64,000 bases of DNA, from assembly GCF_963666255.1 (NCBI RefSeq), contig NZ_OY762655.1, forward strand, positions 62,001-126,000, read 5' to 3'. Numbering within the stretch: position 1 is the first letter of the stretch; each line of letters starts with the position of its first letter. The notes below the pieces were generated by a model. It was not told the DNA's origin. It did not search any database and saw nothing but the letters and a program-made list of their open reading frames with translations. The DNA comes from an uncultured Propionivibrio sp. (GTDB lineage: Bacteria > Pseudomonadota > Gammaproteobacteria > Burkholderiales > Rhodocyclaceae). The position numbers and the translations under genes were made by a program. Positions 5,866 through 16,938 of the stretch are shown here, piece after piece.

Positions 5866-7728
5866 GTGATAAGAAATTCCCTGTTTGGCTTGGCATGTCT
5901 GCTGTTAGCCTGCTCGCCCGCCTGCTCGTCGGATATATCGGGATTGGCAAATACGGATGCCTGGAGAAAACTGCTGCATTATGAGTCGTTTGCGTTAGCT
6001 CCAAGCAAATATCGTAGTGCAATTCATAGCAAGGAATTTTTTCTCTCTCCCTCAGGCGCCACTGATCCGGCTGCTGAATTGTCTGCGACGCTTGCGGCGA
6101 TGTTGGAGGCCCCGGAGGGTGAGCACGACCAGCACGCCAAGTGCCGCTTTCCTGCCCGATTGCTCTGGCTACGGGAAAAGTTCCCTGAACACCGGGATCT
6201 GTTGGGCACGATTGAGTGCCCCGGTTTCAACAAATGGATAAACCTGGACGACATCGGTTCCATCAGCGTCGTTTTTGCCAACGGATATTTTGATAACCCG
6301 GCCTCCTATTACGGTCATTTGTTCTTGAAGTTTAATAACAAGCAGGGCAGTCATTTGACCGATCAGACGGCCAACTATGGTGCTGTGGATACGTCTAATG
6401 ACGATCCGGTTAGCTACATCCTGAAGGGGGTTTCAGGCGGCTATGAAGGAGGGTTTAGTCCGATCGATTTCTTTTTCCACGATGGAAACTACAGCGACAA
6501 TGAATTTCGGGATCTATGGGAATATCGCCTGAATCTCACGGAAAGTGAAACGCGATACATCGTTTTCCACGTATGGGAAGTGTTCCAGAAAAAATTCACC
6601 TATTACTTTTTTCATGACAATTGCGCGTATCGAGTAGGGGAAATGCTTGAGTTGGTGGATGAACTGAAAGTGAATCCACAAAATAGGCCGTGGATTATCC
6701 CGCAAGCAATCCTGCATAACCTTAGTGAAGCCTCTCTCCGCGACTCTCGGCTGGTGAACGCCATCGCATTTCACCCTTCCCGGCAAACGAAGCTTTACGA
6801 GAAATACGCCCGGCTCAGCGCGATTCAAAGAGCTGTCGTCAGGGACGTTGCCCATCGCAATATTCATGTTGATGGACCGGAAGTTCAAAAACTGACGCTT
6901 CAAGACCAGTACGCGGTAATAGATACGGTTATCGATTACGAGACTTTTGTCGACAAGAGACGAAAGGTCGGAAGCGAACAGCGGCAATCGCAGGAGTATG
7001 TTGAAGCGATCAAGGCTCGCTTGAGCCTTCCGCCGGAACCCTCTCGCGTCGCTCACGCGGCTGAGAGGTCGGCCCCAAGCGAGGCAAATCTGCCCAGTTG
7101 GATTCAGCTTGGCACAGGCATTACCAATCACCAACCCGCGAATGTTTTGAGAATTCGCCCGGCGCACTATGATGTTCTTGATGTCGGAGGGGCTCAGGCA
7201 AAAAGTAGCGCGCTCAGTATGGGGGACCTGACCATGGAGATGCGTCAGGATGCGCTCAAGCCAATTCGTTTGTGGTTGATCTCCATAGATAGCGCTAACC
7301 CATCGAGCACGGGTCTTCCTGGTGATCGCGGTGTTGGATGGCGGCTAAAGATTGGTGGCGAAGAGGATCGGGTCGGATGCAATCACTGTTTTGTCGCGAG
7401 AGCTCAAGGGGACTACTCAATCAGTCGTTGGATAATGCCCTCTGCACTATTCGGTTCGATGTATGTTGGTGGTGCGATTCAGCAAAAGACTGACTATAAC
7501 CATTTTGGTTTTGGAAGGATTGGTGGTGCCCTGTTGTCGCGGCCCAGTGCTGATATAGGTTTGCGCGCCAATGTTGAATATCGATACCCGACTGATGTTC
7601 ATCGAAGGGGCTACTCGTATCGTTCCATCGAAGGTCGTTATGCTATTGCAAAGGATGTTGACCTGCGAGTAAGTGGCGAACGCGACTATGGTTCTCGAAT
7701 TACGATTGGAGTTGGCTTCTACTGGTAG
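5866..7728 (+). CDS. DUF4105 (Lnb N-terminal periplasmic domain) protein with a likely beta-barrel C-terminus
   Basis: A 620-residue exported protein. Residues 1-21 form a signal peptide rich in cysteine (LACLLLACSPACSS), so it could be a lipoprotein. A DUF4105 domain covers about residues 130-300, with NPASYYGHLFLKF, SYILKGVSGGY, FHDNCAYRVGEMLELV and WIIPQ; this domain resembles a papain-like fold and carries conserved His, Asn and Cys. The last 210 residues have alternating beta pattern and end in GVGFYW, an aromatic C-terminus typical of outer-membrane barrels. The start is a GTG, since no ATG lies nearby. Codon use is less G+C-rich than the core genes after 7.9 kb. Molecular role unknown. 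Confidence 0.8.
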   Translation: MIRNSLFGLACLLLACSPACSSDISGLANTDAWRKLLHYESFALAPSKYRSAIHSKEFFLSPSGATDPAAELSATLAAMLEAPEGEHDQHAKCRFPARLLWLREKFPEHRDLLGTIECPGFNKWINLDDIGSISVVFANGYFDNPASYYGHLFLKFNNKQGSHLTDQTANYGAVDTSNDDPVSYILKGVSGGYEGGFSPIDFFFHDGNYSDNEFRDLWEYRLNLTESETRYIVFHVWEVFQKKFTYYFFHDNCAYRVGEMLELVDELKVNPQNRPWIIPQAILHNLSEASLRDSRLVNAIAFHPSRQTKLYEKYARLSAIQRAVVRDVAHRNIHVDGPEVQKLTLQDQYAVIDTVIDYETFVDKRRKVGSEQRQSQEYVEAIKARLSLPPEPSRVAHAAERSAPSEANLPSWIQLGTGITNHQPANVLRIRPAHYDVLDVGGAQAKSSALSMGDLTMEMRQDALKPIRLWLISIDSANPSSTGLPGDRGVGWRLKIGGEEDRVGCNHCFVARAQGDYSISRWIMPSALFGSMYVGGAIQQKTDYNHFGFGRIGGALLSRPSADIGLRANVEYRYPTDVHRRGYSYRSIEGRYAIAKDVDLRVSGERDYGSRITIGVGFYW

Positions 7729-7921
7729 AGGGGGCCGATGAGTCGTGGTTTTGTTGGCGGTCGTCTGGCCAAGTCCGGGTGATTCACGCGAAGTGCAGCG
7801 GACATCAATTTCGCGCGACATGCATTCGCGCTTTACTTCTTGCACACGGTACATCCATATTTGGCCTGCGCGCCGAAAAACACTAGACTTGCGGCTGGCC
7901 GTTGGAGCGTAAAGGTTGCCT

Positions 7922-8668
7922 GTGAAAATTCTCGTGCCTGTCAAACGTGTGGTGGACCCGTGTGTCGCCGTCCGGGTCAAGCCCGATGCGTCGGGTGTCG
8001 ATACCGGCGGCGTGCGCATGAGCATGAATCCGTTTGATGAAATCGCCGTCGAAGCTGCCGTCCGGCTGCGCGAGGCCGGCATCGCCGGCGAAGTTGTCGT
8101 CGTTTCCTGCGGCGTTGCGGCCTCGCAGGAAGTGCTGCGCAATGCCATGGCGATCGGTGCCGATCGCGGAATTCTCGTCGAAACGGCCAACGAATTGTCG
8201 CCGTTGGTCGTCGCCAAGCTGCTCAAGGTTGTCTGCGCCGAGGAGAAGCCTGATCTCGTCATCTGCGGCAAGCAAGCGGTTGACGACGACGCCAACCAGA
8301 CCGGACAGATGCTCGCCGCATTACTCGGATGGCCGCAGGCGACCTTCGCCTCGGCGCTCGATATCGTCGAAGGCCGGGTCTGCGTTACGCGCGACGTCGA
8401 TGACGGTCGGGAAACGCTGCGCTGTGCGCTGCCGGCGGTGGTGACGACCGAGCTTGGTCTCAACGAACCGCGCTATGCGACACTTCCAAATATCATGAAA
8501 GCGCGCAAGAAGCCCTTGCACGTCGTCACGGCCGGAGAGCTGGGCGGTGAACCTGCCGTCGGTGTGATGACAATCGAATGGTCAGAGCCACCGGCAAGAC
8601 GTGCCGGTGTGCGTGTCGAAGGCGTCGCCGAGTTGCTCGATCGGCTCCGCGCGTCCAAGGTTCTGTAA
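7922..8668 (+). CDS. etfB: Electron transfer flavoprotein beta subunit
   Basis: Small (beta) subunit of ETF, which binds AMP and helps carry electrons from flavin dehydrogenases to ETF-ubiquinone oxidoreductase. Family motifs include MKILVPVKRVVD at the start, VRVKPD, MNPFDEIAVEAAVRL, AMAIGADRGI and the nucleotide-binding DANQTGQMLAALLGWPQ. Length is 248 residues, which is standard. I choose the GTG at 7922 because AAAGG lies 6 bases upstream and the protein then begins MKILVPVK as in the family; a TTG two codons earlier is possible. It is the first gene of etfB-etfA-etfQO. No acyl-CoA dehydrogenase or other electron donor is encoded nearby. Confidence 0.95.
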   Translation: MKILVPVKRVVDPCVAVRVKPDASGVDTGGVRMSMNPFDEIAVEAAVRLREAGIAGEVVVVSCGVAASQEVLRNAMAIGADRGILVETANELSPLVVAKLLKVVCAEEKPDLVICGKQAVDDDANQTGQMLAALLGWPQATFASALDIVEGRVCVTRDVDDGRETLRCALPAVVTTELGLNEPRYATLPNIMKARKKPLHVVTAGELGGEPAVGVMTIEWSEPPARRAGVRVEGVAELLDRLRASKVL

Positions 8669-8680
8669 GGAGAGGGCAGC

Positions 8681-9622
8681 GTGAGCGTTCTTGTCATCGC
8701 CGAACACGATCATCGGCGTCTCTTCCCGGCGACGCGGCATGCGGTGTCCGCAGCGCAACAACTCGACGCCGATGTCGATGTGCTGGTCGCTGGTTGCGAT
8801 TGTCGTGACGTTGCCGTTACCGTTTCTGCAATGTCCGGGGTAAGGCGCGTGCTTCTCGTCGAAGCCCCGCACTATGCGGCACAGACCGCCGAAAACCTCG
8901 CGACGCTGGTTGCGGCGCAGGCGGCACCGTATTCACATGTCCTGGCATCGGCGTCGGCTTTCGGCAAGAACCTGCTGCCGCGGATCGCGGCACTGCTCGA
9001 TGTCGAACAGATCTCCGATGTCTGCCGCATTCTGTCCGCCGATACCTTCGTGCGCCCGGTCTACGCCGGTAATGCGCTGGTGACGGTTCGCAGCGACAAC
9101 GCGAAGAAGGTGCTCAGCATCCGCGCCGCGGCGTTTCCCGGTGCGGGAGAAGGGGGTAGCGGCAGTATCGAGGCGATCCCCGCCACACCGGATCTCGGTC
9201 TTGTCGACATTCTGCGCCGCGATCTTCGCACCGCCGGACGGGCCGAGCTTGGCCTTGCCCGTGTCGTCGTTGCCGGTGGGCGCGGGCTGGGGGGCGCGGA
9301 CCATTTCAACGACATATTGACACCGCTGGCGAATAAGCTTGGCGCGGCCCTTGGTGCGAGTTATGGGGCGGTGAGCGCTGGCTATGCCGCGCCCGATTTG
9401 CAGATCGGGCAGACCGGCAAGATCATCGCGCCGGATCTGTATATTGCGGTTGGCATATCCGGAGCCATTCAGCATCTGGCCGGCATCAAGGATGCCAAAG
9501 TGATTGTCGCTATCAACAAGGATCCCGAGGCGCCGATCTTCAAGGTGGCCGACTATGGTCTCGTCGCCGATCTGTTCGAGGCGGTTCCGGCGCTGGTCGC
9601 CGCGCTCGGCACGGAAAGATGA
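8681..9622 (+). CDS. etfA: Electron transfer flavoprotein alpha subunit (variant FAD site)
   Basis: FAD-binding large (alpha) subunit of ETF, 313 residues. The C-terminal FAD domain is clear: VAGGRGLGG (about 197-205), QIGQTGKIIAPDLYIAVGIS (241-260), IQHLAG (263-268) and INKDPEAPIF (278-287). One key motif is altered. Where canonical ETF alpha subunits have GASRAAVDAG, with an Arg next to the flavin, this protein reads GASYGAVSAG (about 225-234), so the Arg is replaced by Tyr and the Asp by Ser. That should change flavin redox properties. The GTG start follows AAGGAG, 12 bases after the etfB stop. Its stop overlaps the etfQO start (ATGA). Confidence 0.94.
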   Translation: MSVLVIAEHDHRRLFPATRHAVSAAQQLDADVDVLVAGCDCRDVAVTVSAMSGVRRVLLVEAPHYAAQTAENLATLVAAQAAPYSHVLASASAFGKNLLPRIAALLDVEQISDVCRILSADTFVRPVYAGNALVTVRSDNAKKVLSIRAAAFPGAGEGGSGSIEAIPATPDLGLVDILRRDLRTAGRAELGLARVVVAGGRGLGGADHFNDILTPLANKLGAALGASYGAVSAGYAAPDLQIGQTGKIIAPDLYIAVGISGAIQHLAGIKDAKVIVAINKDPEAPIFKVADYGLVADLFEAVPALVAALGTER

Positions 9623-11265
9623 TGACGCGAGAATCGATAGAGTTCGATGTCGTCATTGTCGGCGGCGGTCCGGCGGGACTGGCCGCAGCGATCCGTCTGC
9701 GGCAACTCGCGCAGGCGCAGGCGTTCGACCTGACGGTATGCGTGCTCGAAAAGGCGGCCGAGATCGGCGCGCATATTCTCTCCGGCGCGGTCATGGATCC
9801 GCGCGCGCTCGACGAATTGCTCCCGGAGTGGCGGCAGGCCGGCGCGCCCTTCGATGTACCCGTTGCCGACGAGCATTTTCTCTGGCTCGGTGAAGCACGC
9901 AGCGTGCGTATCCCATCGGCGTTGTTGCCGCAGTGCTTTCATCATGATGGCGGCCGTGTCGTTTCGCTCGGCGATGTATGCCGCTGGCTGGCACAGCGGG
10001 CCGAAGCGCTGGGCGTCGAACTCTTTCCCGGGTTCGCCGCCGTCGATGTGATCATCGACGCGGACGGTGCTGTTGCCGGTGTCATTACCGGAGACGCAGG
10101 GCGTCGGGCGGACGGCAGCGCTGGTGCGAATTTCCAGCCGGGCATCGAGGTGCGTGGCAAATACACGATCTTTGCCGAGGGCTGTCGCGGCCCGCTCGGA
10201 AAGCAGTTGATGACCCGCTATCGCCTGCGCGACGGCGCGGCGCCGCAGACCTATGGCCTTGGCATCAAGGAACTGTGGGAGGTGCCGTCGGCGCAGTCGC
10301 ATCCGGGTCGCGTCGTCCATACCTGCGGCTGGCCGTTGCGCCCCGATACCTATGGCGGAGGCTTCCTCTATCACCAGGCGGGCGGACGGGTGGCGGTCGG
10401 GCTGGTGGTCGGGCTCGGCTATCGCAATCCGTATCTTTCGCCGTTCGATGAGTTCCAGCGTTTCAAGACGCATCCGGCCATCCGTGGCGTACTTGCCGGC
10501 GGCCGGCGTGTGGCTTACGGGGCTGCCGCGGTTGTTTCCGGCGGGGTTCGCGCCTTGCCAACAACGGTCTTTCCCGGTGGCGTGCTGGTCGGCGATGACG
10601 CCGGTTTTCTCAACCCGGCGCGCAGCAAGGGATCGCATACGGCGATGAAGTCCGGCATGTTGGCCGCCGAGGCAGTCGTGACGGCCTTGCTGGCCGGCCG
10701 TCAGCACGACACGCTGGTCGATTTTCCGCGCGCGCTTCAGGACAGCTGGTTATTCCGGGAGCTTTGGCAGGTACGCAATTTCAAGCCATGGATGGAAAAG
10801 GGGCTGTGGGTCGGTGGCGCGCTGTTCGGCATCGAGCAGAAAGTCTTTGGCGCAACGGTGCCGTGGACGCTGCCGCCGTGTCCGCCGGACCATCTCCGGC
10901 TCGACAAGGCATCGGCCAGCGAGGCGATCGTTTATCCGAAACCGGATGGCATCCTGACCTTCGATCGCGCGTCCTCGGTGTTCCTGTCGAACATCCGCCA
11001 CGACGAACAGCAAGCGTGTCACCTGCGACTCAAGGATGCCGAACTGCCGATCCGCGTTAACCTTGCCGAGTATGATGCGCCGGAACAACGCTATTGCCCG
11101 GCCGGCGTCTATGAGATCCGGCAAGGGGCCGATGGGCGTACATCCCTGCAGATCAACGCGCAGAATTGCCTGCATTGCAAGACCTGCGATATCAAGGATC
11201 CGCTGCAGAATATCGACTGGACGCCGCCGGAGGGCGGCGACGGGCCGTCGTATCCCGCCATGTAG
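9619..11265 (+). CDS. etfQO: Electron transfer flavoprotein-ubiquinone oxidoreductase
   Basis: Monotopic membrane flavoprotein of 548 residues that takes electrons from reduced ETF and passes them to ubiquinone. The N-terminus has the dinucleotide-binding motif [14 protein letters not shown] (about residues 11-24). The C-terminus carries the 4Fe-4S ferredoxin-type domain, with a first Cys in RYCPAG and then [19 protein letters not shown], ending [10 protein letters not shown] as in the family. The ATG at 9619 overlaps the etfA stop by 4 bases; a second ATG follows directly at 9622. Together with etfBA this forms a complete electron-bifurcation-free ETF route into the quinone pool, which links to the bc1 complex encoded 10 kb away. 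Confidence 0.95.
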   Translation: MMTRESIEFDVVIVGGGPAGLAAAIRLRQLAQAQAFDLTVCVLEKAAEIGAHILSGAVMDPRALDELLPEWRQAGAPFDVPVADEHFLWLGEARSVRIPSALLPQCFHHDGGRVVSLGDVCRWLAQRAEALGVELFPGFAAVDVIIDADGAVAGVITGDAGRRADGSAGANFQPGIEVRGKYTIFAEGCRGPLGKQLMTRYRLRDGAAPQTYGLGIKELWEVPSAQSHPGRVVHTCGWPLRPDTYGGGFLYHQAGGRVAVGLVVGLGYRNPYLSPFDEFQRFKTHPAIRGVLAGGRRVAYGAAAVVSGGVRALPTTVFPGGVLVGDDAGFLNPARSKGSHTAMKSGMLAAEAVVTALLAGRQHDTLVDFPRALQDSWLFRELWQVRNFKPWMEKGLWVGGALFGIEQKVFGATVPWTLPPCPPDHLRLDKASASEAIVYPKPDGILTFDRASSVFLSNIRHDEQQACHLRLKDAELPIRVNLAEYDAPEQRYCPAGVYEIRQGADGRTSLQINAQNCLHCKTCDIKDPLQNIDWTPPEGGDGPSYPAM

Positions 11266-11326
11266 TGTCGCCGGCGGCGAGGCGCTACAATCCGTTCCCC
11301 CGCTTTTTTTGTTGATTGAGTTGCCG

Positions 11327-13513
11327 ATGGACGCACCCAAACCCCTGTTTTCCTACCGCAAGTACTGGGCGAAACGCTTCGGCACTGCGCCGTTCCTGCC
11401 CATGTCGCGCGAGGAAATGGATGCGCTCGGCTGGGATTCGTGCGACATCATCATCATTTCGGGCGACGCCTACGTCGACCATCCGAGTTTCAGCATGGCG
11501 CTGATCGGGCGCCTGCTTGAGGCGCAGGGGTTTCGTGTCGGCATCATCGCGCAGCCCGACTGGCGCTCGGCCGAGGCTTTCCGCGCGCTCGGCCGGCCCA
11601 ACCTGTTTTTCGGCGTCTCGGCCGGCAACATGGATTCGATGGTTAATCGCTACACTTCCGACCGCAAGATCCGCTCCGACGACGCCTATACACCGGATGG
11701 CGCGGCCGACAAGCGGCCCGACCGCGCCGTCGTCGCCTACGCGCAGCGTTGCCGCGAGGCATTCCCCAATGTCAATGTCGTGATCGGATCGATCGAGGCC
11801 AGTCTGCGGCGCATCGCCCATTACGATTACTGGTCGGATACCGTGCGGCGCTCGGTGCTGCCGGACGCCAAGGCCGACCTGCTGCTTTACGGCAATGCCG
11901 AGCGCGCCATCGTCGCGCTGGCGCATCGCCTGGCTGCCGGCGAGCCGATCGCACAGATCCGCGATTTGCGCGGTTCCGCTTTCATGGTGCCGACGGGCTG
12001 GCGTCCCGATGACGAATGGGTCGAGATCGATGCGTCCGACGTCGACACGCCGGGGCCGCTGATGCGGCATCCGAATCCTTATGGCGAATCGGCGGTGTCG
12101 GCGCCAGCGGGCGTTTCGGAGGCTTCGGCACCGGGCGAGGCAAATACGGTGGCATTGCGCTTTCATCCGCCTACTGGCCGCGTTCGTGCCGATCGCGCGC
12201 ACACGGTGGTGCGTCTGCCGTCCTACGAGCAGGTCAAGGACGATCCGGTGCTTTACGCGCATGCCTCGCGAACCTTTCATCTTGAATCGAATCCGAATAA
12301 TGCGCGGGCGCTCGTGCAGGCGCACGGTGGACGTGACGTCTGGCTAAATCCGCCGCCCTTGCCGCTCTCGACCGCCGAGATGGATGGCGTTTATGGCCTG
12401 CCGTACCAGCGTCGGCCGCACCCGTCGTATGGCGATGCGAAGATTCCGGCCTACGAGATGATCCGTTTTTCGGTCAATATCATGCGCGGCTGCTTCGGCG
12501 GCTGCACGTTCTGTTCGATCACCGAGCACGAGGGCCGTGTCATCCAGAGCCGTTCGGAAGAATCGGTGCTGCAGGAAATCGAAGAGATCCGCGACAAGAC
12601 GCCGGGATTTACCGGCGTCATTTCCGATCTCGGCGGGCCGACCGCCAACATGTACCGACTGGCCTGTCGCGACGATCGCATCCAGGCGGCCTGCCGGCGT
12701 CTGTCCTGCGTCTTTCCGGACATCTGCGAGAACCTCGGCACCGATCACGCGCCACTGATCGAACTGTATCGCAAGGCGCGGGCGCTCAAGGGCATCAAGC
12801 GCATCCTGATCGGTTCCGGCCTGCGCTACGACCTGGCGGTGCGATCGCCGGCGTACATCCGCGAACTGGTGACGCATCACGTCGGCGGCTATCTCAAGAT
12901 CGCGCCGGAGCACACCGAGCCCGGACCGCTGGCGCACATGATGAAGCCGGGTATCGGCACCTATGACACCTTCAAGCGCCTGTTCGACCAGTTTTCGAAA
13001 GAGGCGGGCAAGGAGCAATACCTGATCCCGTATTTCATCGCCGCGCATCCCGGTACGCGCGACGAGGATATGGTCAATCTCGCGTTGTGGCTCAAGCGCA
13101 ACGATTTCCGTCTCGATCAGGTGCAGACCTTCCTGCCGACGCCGATGGCAATCGCGTCGGCGATGTATCACAGCGAGCGCAATCCGCTCAAGAGGGTGAC
13201 GCGCAACGGGCCTCTGGTCGGCACCGTGCGCGGTGCGCGGCAGCGGCGTCTGCACAAGGCTTTCCTGCGCTATCACGATCCGGAAAACTGGCCGCTCCTG
13301 CGTGAGACACTCAAGGCGATGGGGCGTGCCGACCTGATCGGCAATGGCAAGAGGCATCTGGTGCCGAATTTCCAGCCCCCGGGGACCGGACGGCGTTTCG
13401 ACAGTGCTGGCGAGTCCCGCCCGGGCGCTGAAACGAAGAAGTCCGGGCGTGTGCCCGGTGGTCGGCCGACCACCGGAAAGCCGTCACGTACGCCGGTGCG
13501 GCGCGGGCGCTGA
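11327..13513 (+). CDS. YgiQ family radical SAM protein
   Basis: A 728-residue radical SAM protein of the YgiQ/UPF0313 family. The N-terminal half is a B12-binding-like fold ([30 protein letters not shown]). The radical SAM core has the 4Fe-4S triad in [18 protein letters not shown] (three Cys in CxxxCxxC spacing). The C-terminal tail is basic and of low complexity. The reading frame extends about 290 bases upstream into etfQO, but the conserved start is [14 protein letters not shown] at 11327. The substrate of the family is unknown. It stands alone after the etf operon with a 61-base gap. Confidence 0.93.
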   Translation: MDAPKPLFSYRKYWAKRFGTAPFLPMSREEMDALGWDSCDIIIISGDAYVDHPSFSMALIGRLLEAQGFRVGIIAQPDWRSAEAFRALGRPNLFFGVSAGNMDSMVNRYTSDRKIRSDDAYTPDGAADKRPDRAVVAYAQRCREAFPNVNVVIGSIEASLRRIAHYDYWSDTVRRSVLPDAKADLLLYGNAERAIVALAHRLAAGEPIAQIRDLRGSAFMVPTGWRPDDEWVEIDASDVDTPGPLMRHPNPYGESAVSAPAGVSEASAPGEANTVALRFHPPTGRVRADRAHTVVRLPSYEQVKDDPVLYAHASRTFHLESNPNNARALVQAHGGRDVWLNPPPLPLSTAEMDGVYGLPYQRRPHPSYGDAKIPAYEMIRFSVNIMRGCFGGCTFCSITEHEGRVIQSRSEESVLQEIEEIRDKTPGFTGVISDLGGPTANMYRLACRDDRIQAACRRLSCVFPDICENLGTDHAPLIELYRKARALKGIKRILIGSGLRYDLAVRSPAYIRELVTHHVGGYLKIAPEHTEPGPLAHMMKPGIGTYDTFKRLFDQFSKEAGKEQYLIPYFIAAHPGTRDEDMVNLALWLKRNDFRLDQVQTFLPTPMAIASAMYHSERNPLKRVTRNGPLVGTVRGARQRRLHKAFLRYHDPENWPLLRETLKAMGRADLIGNGKRHLVPNFQPPGTGRRFDSAGESRPGAETKKSGRVPGGRPTTGKPSRTPVRRGR

Positions 13514-13533
13514 GTCGTTTGCGTGGCGTCGAT

Positions 13534-14328
13534 TTAATCGGCGAAGACCGAGATCGGGATGCGCGCGGCTTCGCCGATGTGCTCGTTGAGGATCTTGGTG
13601 AGCGTGCCGTCGGCGGCGAGTTGCGCGAGCCGTCGGTCAATTTCCGGCAATAGCGCGCGATACGGCGAGCGCTTGCTGAAGCCGAGGTGGATCGGCTGAT
13701 CGGAAACGAAGGGGCGTAGCGCGACGATGCGGTCTTTGAGTTCGGCGCTGTTCAGCATGGCCATGCCCATGTAGTAGCCGGTGACGAAATAGTCGATGCG
13801 TCCGCTGTCGAGCTTGCGGAAATTGTTGAAGGGGCTGGTGGTCGTTTCGACCTTGAGGTTGGCTTTCAGAAACTCGTCGAAGCCGTTGCCGAAGGCGTCG
13901 CCGATGGTAACGCCGCCGGTCAGCGGCTTGAGTTCGTTCCAGGATTTGAAGGGGATGCTCTTGTCGCGCCGCATGAAAATGGCGATCGGATTGCCGAAGG
14001 TCGGATTCCTGGAGAATTCCAGCCAGTTCGAACGCTCCGGCGTGACGCGGAGGTTGACGAGCAGGTCGATGCTGCCTTCCTCGGCCATTTTCTGCGCGCG
14101 CGCCCAGGGCACCATGACCGGGCGCAGGGTGTATTCCTTCGGGATGATGAGTTCGAGGAGGTGGGTGCAGGCGCCTTCGTACTGGCTGCCGTTGGCGCTC
14201 CAGTCGTAGGGCGGGTACTTGGGGTTGGTCGCCCATTTGATGGTGTTCTCTTCGGCGTGACCCGAGGGTGCGAACAATCCTGCCAGCAGGGCAAGGACTG
14301 TCGTGCACAGCGATTTGCTCGGGTTCAT
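13534..14328 (-). CDS. Periplasmic solute-binding protein, family 3 (orphan)
   Basis: A 264-residue exported protein with a signal peptide (residues 1-25, ending SGHAEE) and the fold of family 3 solute-binding proteins: IKWATNPKYPPYDW at the N-terminus, a DLLVNLRVTPERSNWLEFS segment and GGVTIGDAFGNGFDEFLK. Such proteins usually bind amino acids for ABC uptake, but the sequence is divergent and there is no permease or ATPase beside it. It may be a stand-alone sensor-like or scavenging protein. The ATG follows AAAGGA by 8 bases. It converges with ygiQ and diverges from typA. Confidence 0.85.
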   Translation of the reverse strand: MNPSKSLCTTVLALLAGLFAPSGHAEENTIKWATNPKYPPYDWSANGSQYEGACTHLLELIIPKEYTLRPVMVPWARAQKMAEEGSIDLLVNLRVTPERSNWLEFSRNPTFGNPIAIFMRRDKSIPFKSWNELKPLTGGVTIGDAFGNGFDEFLKANLKVETTTSPFNNFRKLDSGRIDYFVTGYYMGMAMLNSAELKDRIVALRPFVSDQPIHLGFSKRSPYRALLPEIDRRLAQLAADGTLTKILNEHIGEAARIPISVFAD

Positions 14329-14496
14329 CGGTCAGATCCTTTGCGGATGCACGGCATAATTATAGGAGATATCCCCGTGCTCGCCGGCGATACGTCATCG
14401 CTTGCAGCTGCGTCGGGCGCATGACAATACGATCATGCCGACGGAGAGGTTCGGTCTGTGGTAGAATTGCCGCCTTTTTCAACGAGTTAGGCTCTC

Positions 14497-16341
<1,845 letters not shown>

Positions 16342-16448
16342 GGCGGAACTTTCTGCCGGAAGGCTTGATTCCCTGGATTTATCTCCTACGCTGAAAGTAC
16401 GGGATGGGTTCAGGGGGCAAGGGTCATCCGGATGAAAGGAGGTTCAAG

Positions 16449-16751
16449 ATGTTCAAGGTTATTCTCAAACGGACAGTTCCTGCCAGCAAGGAAAAGGAAT
16501 TGCTGGCACTGATCACGCAATTACGTGTCGGCGCTTCCGGGCAGGAGGGGTACATTTCCGGGGAAACACTGCATAACGCGGCGAAGCCGGAAGAGTACGT
16601 CGTCATCAGCATCTGGGACAGCGGCAAGAGCTGGCGCAAGTGGCTCGAGAGCGAAGCGCGGATCGCCGTGCAGACGCAGATCGATGAATTGCTGGGAACA
16701 CCGACGATCTGCGAGACTTATGTCTATCCGCATATGACGCACAGCGTCTGA
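16449..16751 (+). CDS. ABM-domain (antibiotic biosynthesis monooxygenase-like) protein
   Basis: A 100-residue protein with the ABM dimeric alpha/beta-barrel pattern: MFKVILKRTVPASKEKE, LRVGASGQEGYISGETL and YVVISIWDSGKSWRKW. Proteins of this fold include small monooxygenases and heme-degrading enzymes; the substrate here is unknown. The start at 16449 has a strong AAAGGAGG site 7 bases upstream. A terminator follows, so it is a monocistronic gene. Confidence 0.85.
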   Translation: MFKVILKRTVPASKEKELLALITQLRVGASGQEGYISGETLHNAAKPEEYVVISIWDSGKSWRKWLESEARIAVQTQIDELLGTPTICETYVYPHMTHSV

Positions 16752-16786
16752 TTCACCAAGCGGCAGCCATCATGCCGCAGCAGCGT

Positions 16787-16814
16787 GGCCCGGAAACGGT
16801 TTCCGGGCCTTTTT
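16787..16814 (+). terminator. Intrinsic terminator
   Basis: GGCCCGGAAAC (16787-16797) and GTTTCCGGGCC (16799-16809) form a long G+C-rich hairpin followed by TTTTT. It ends the ABM gene unit. Confidence 0.92.
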
Positions 16815-16938
16815 CATGGGCGCGCCGCCCTTTGATGCGCGTTGCGCTGTAACGATCGCATCGAAACACGGTATAGTCGTCGTCCTTCGATCCGCGGCAT
16901 CGGTCGCGGCGTCATCACATGCTTCGAAAGGATGAACG

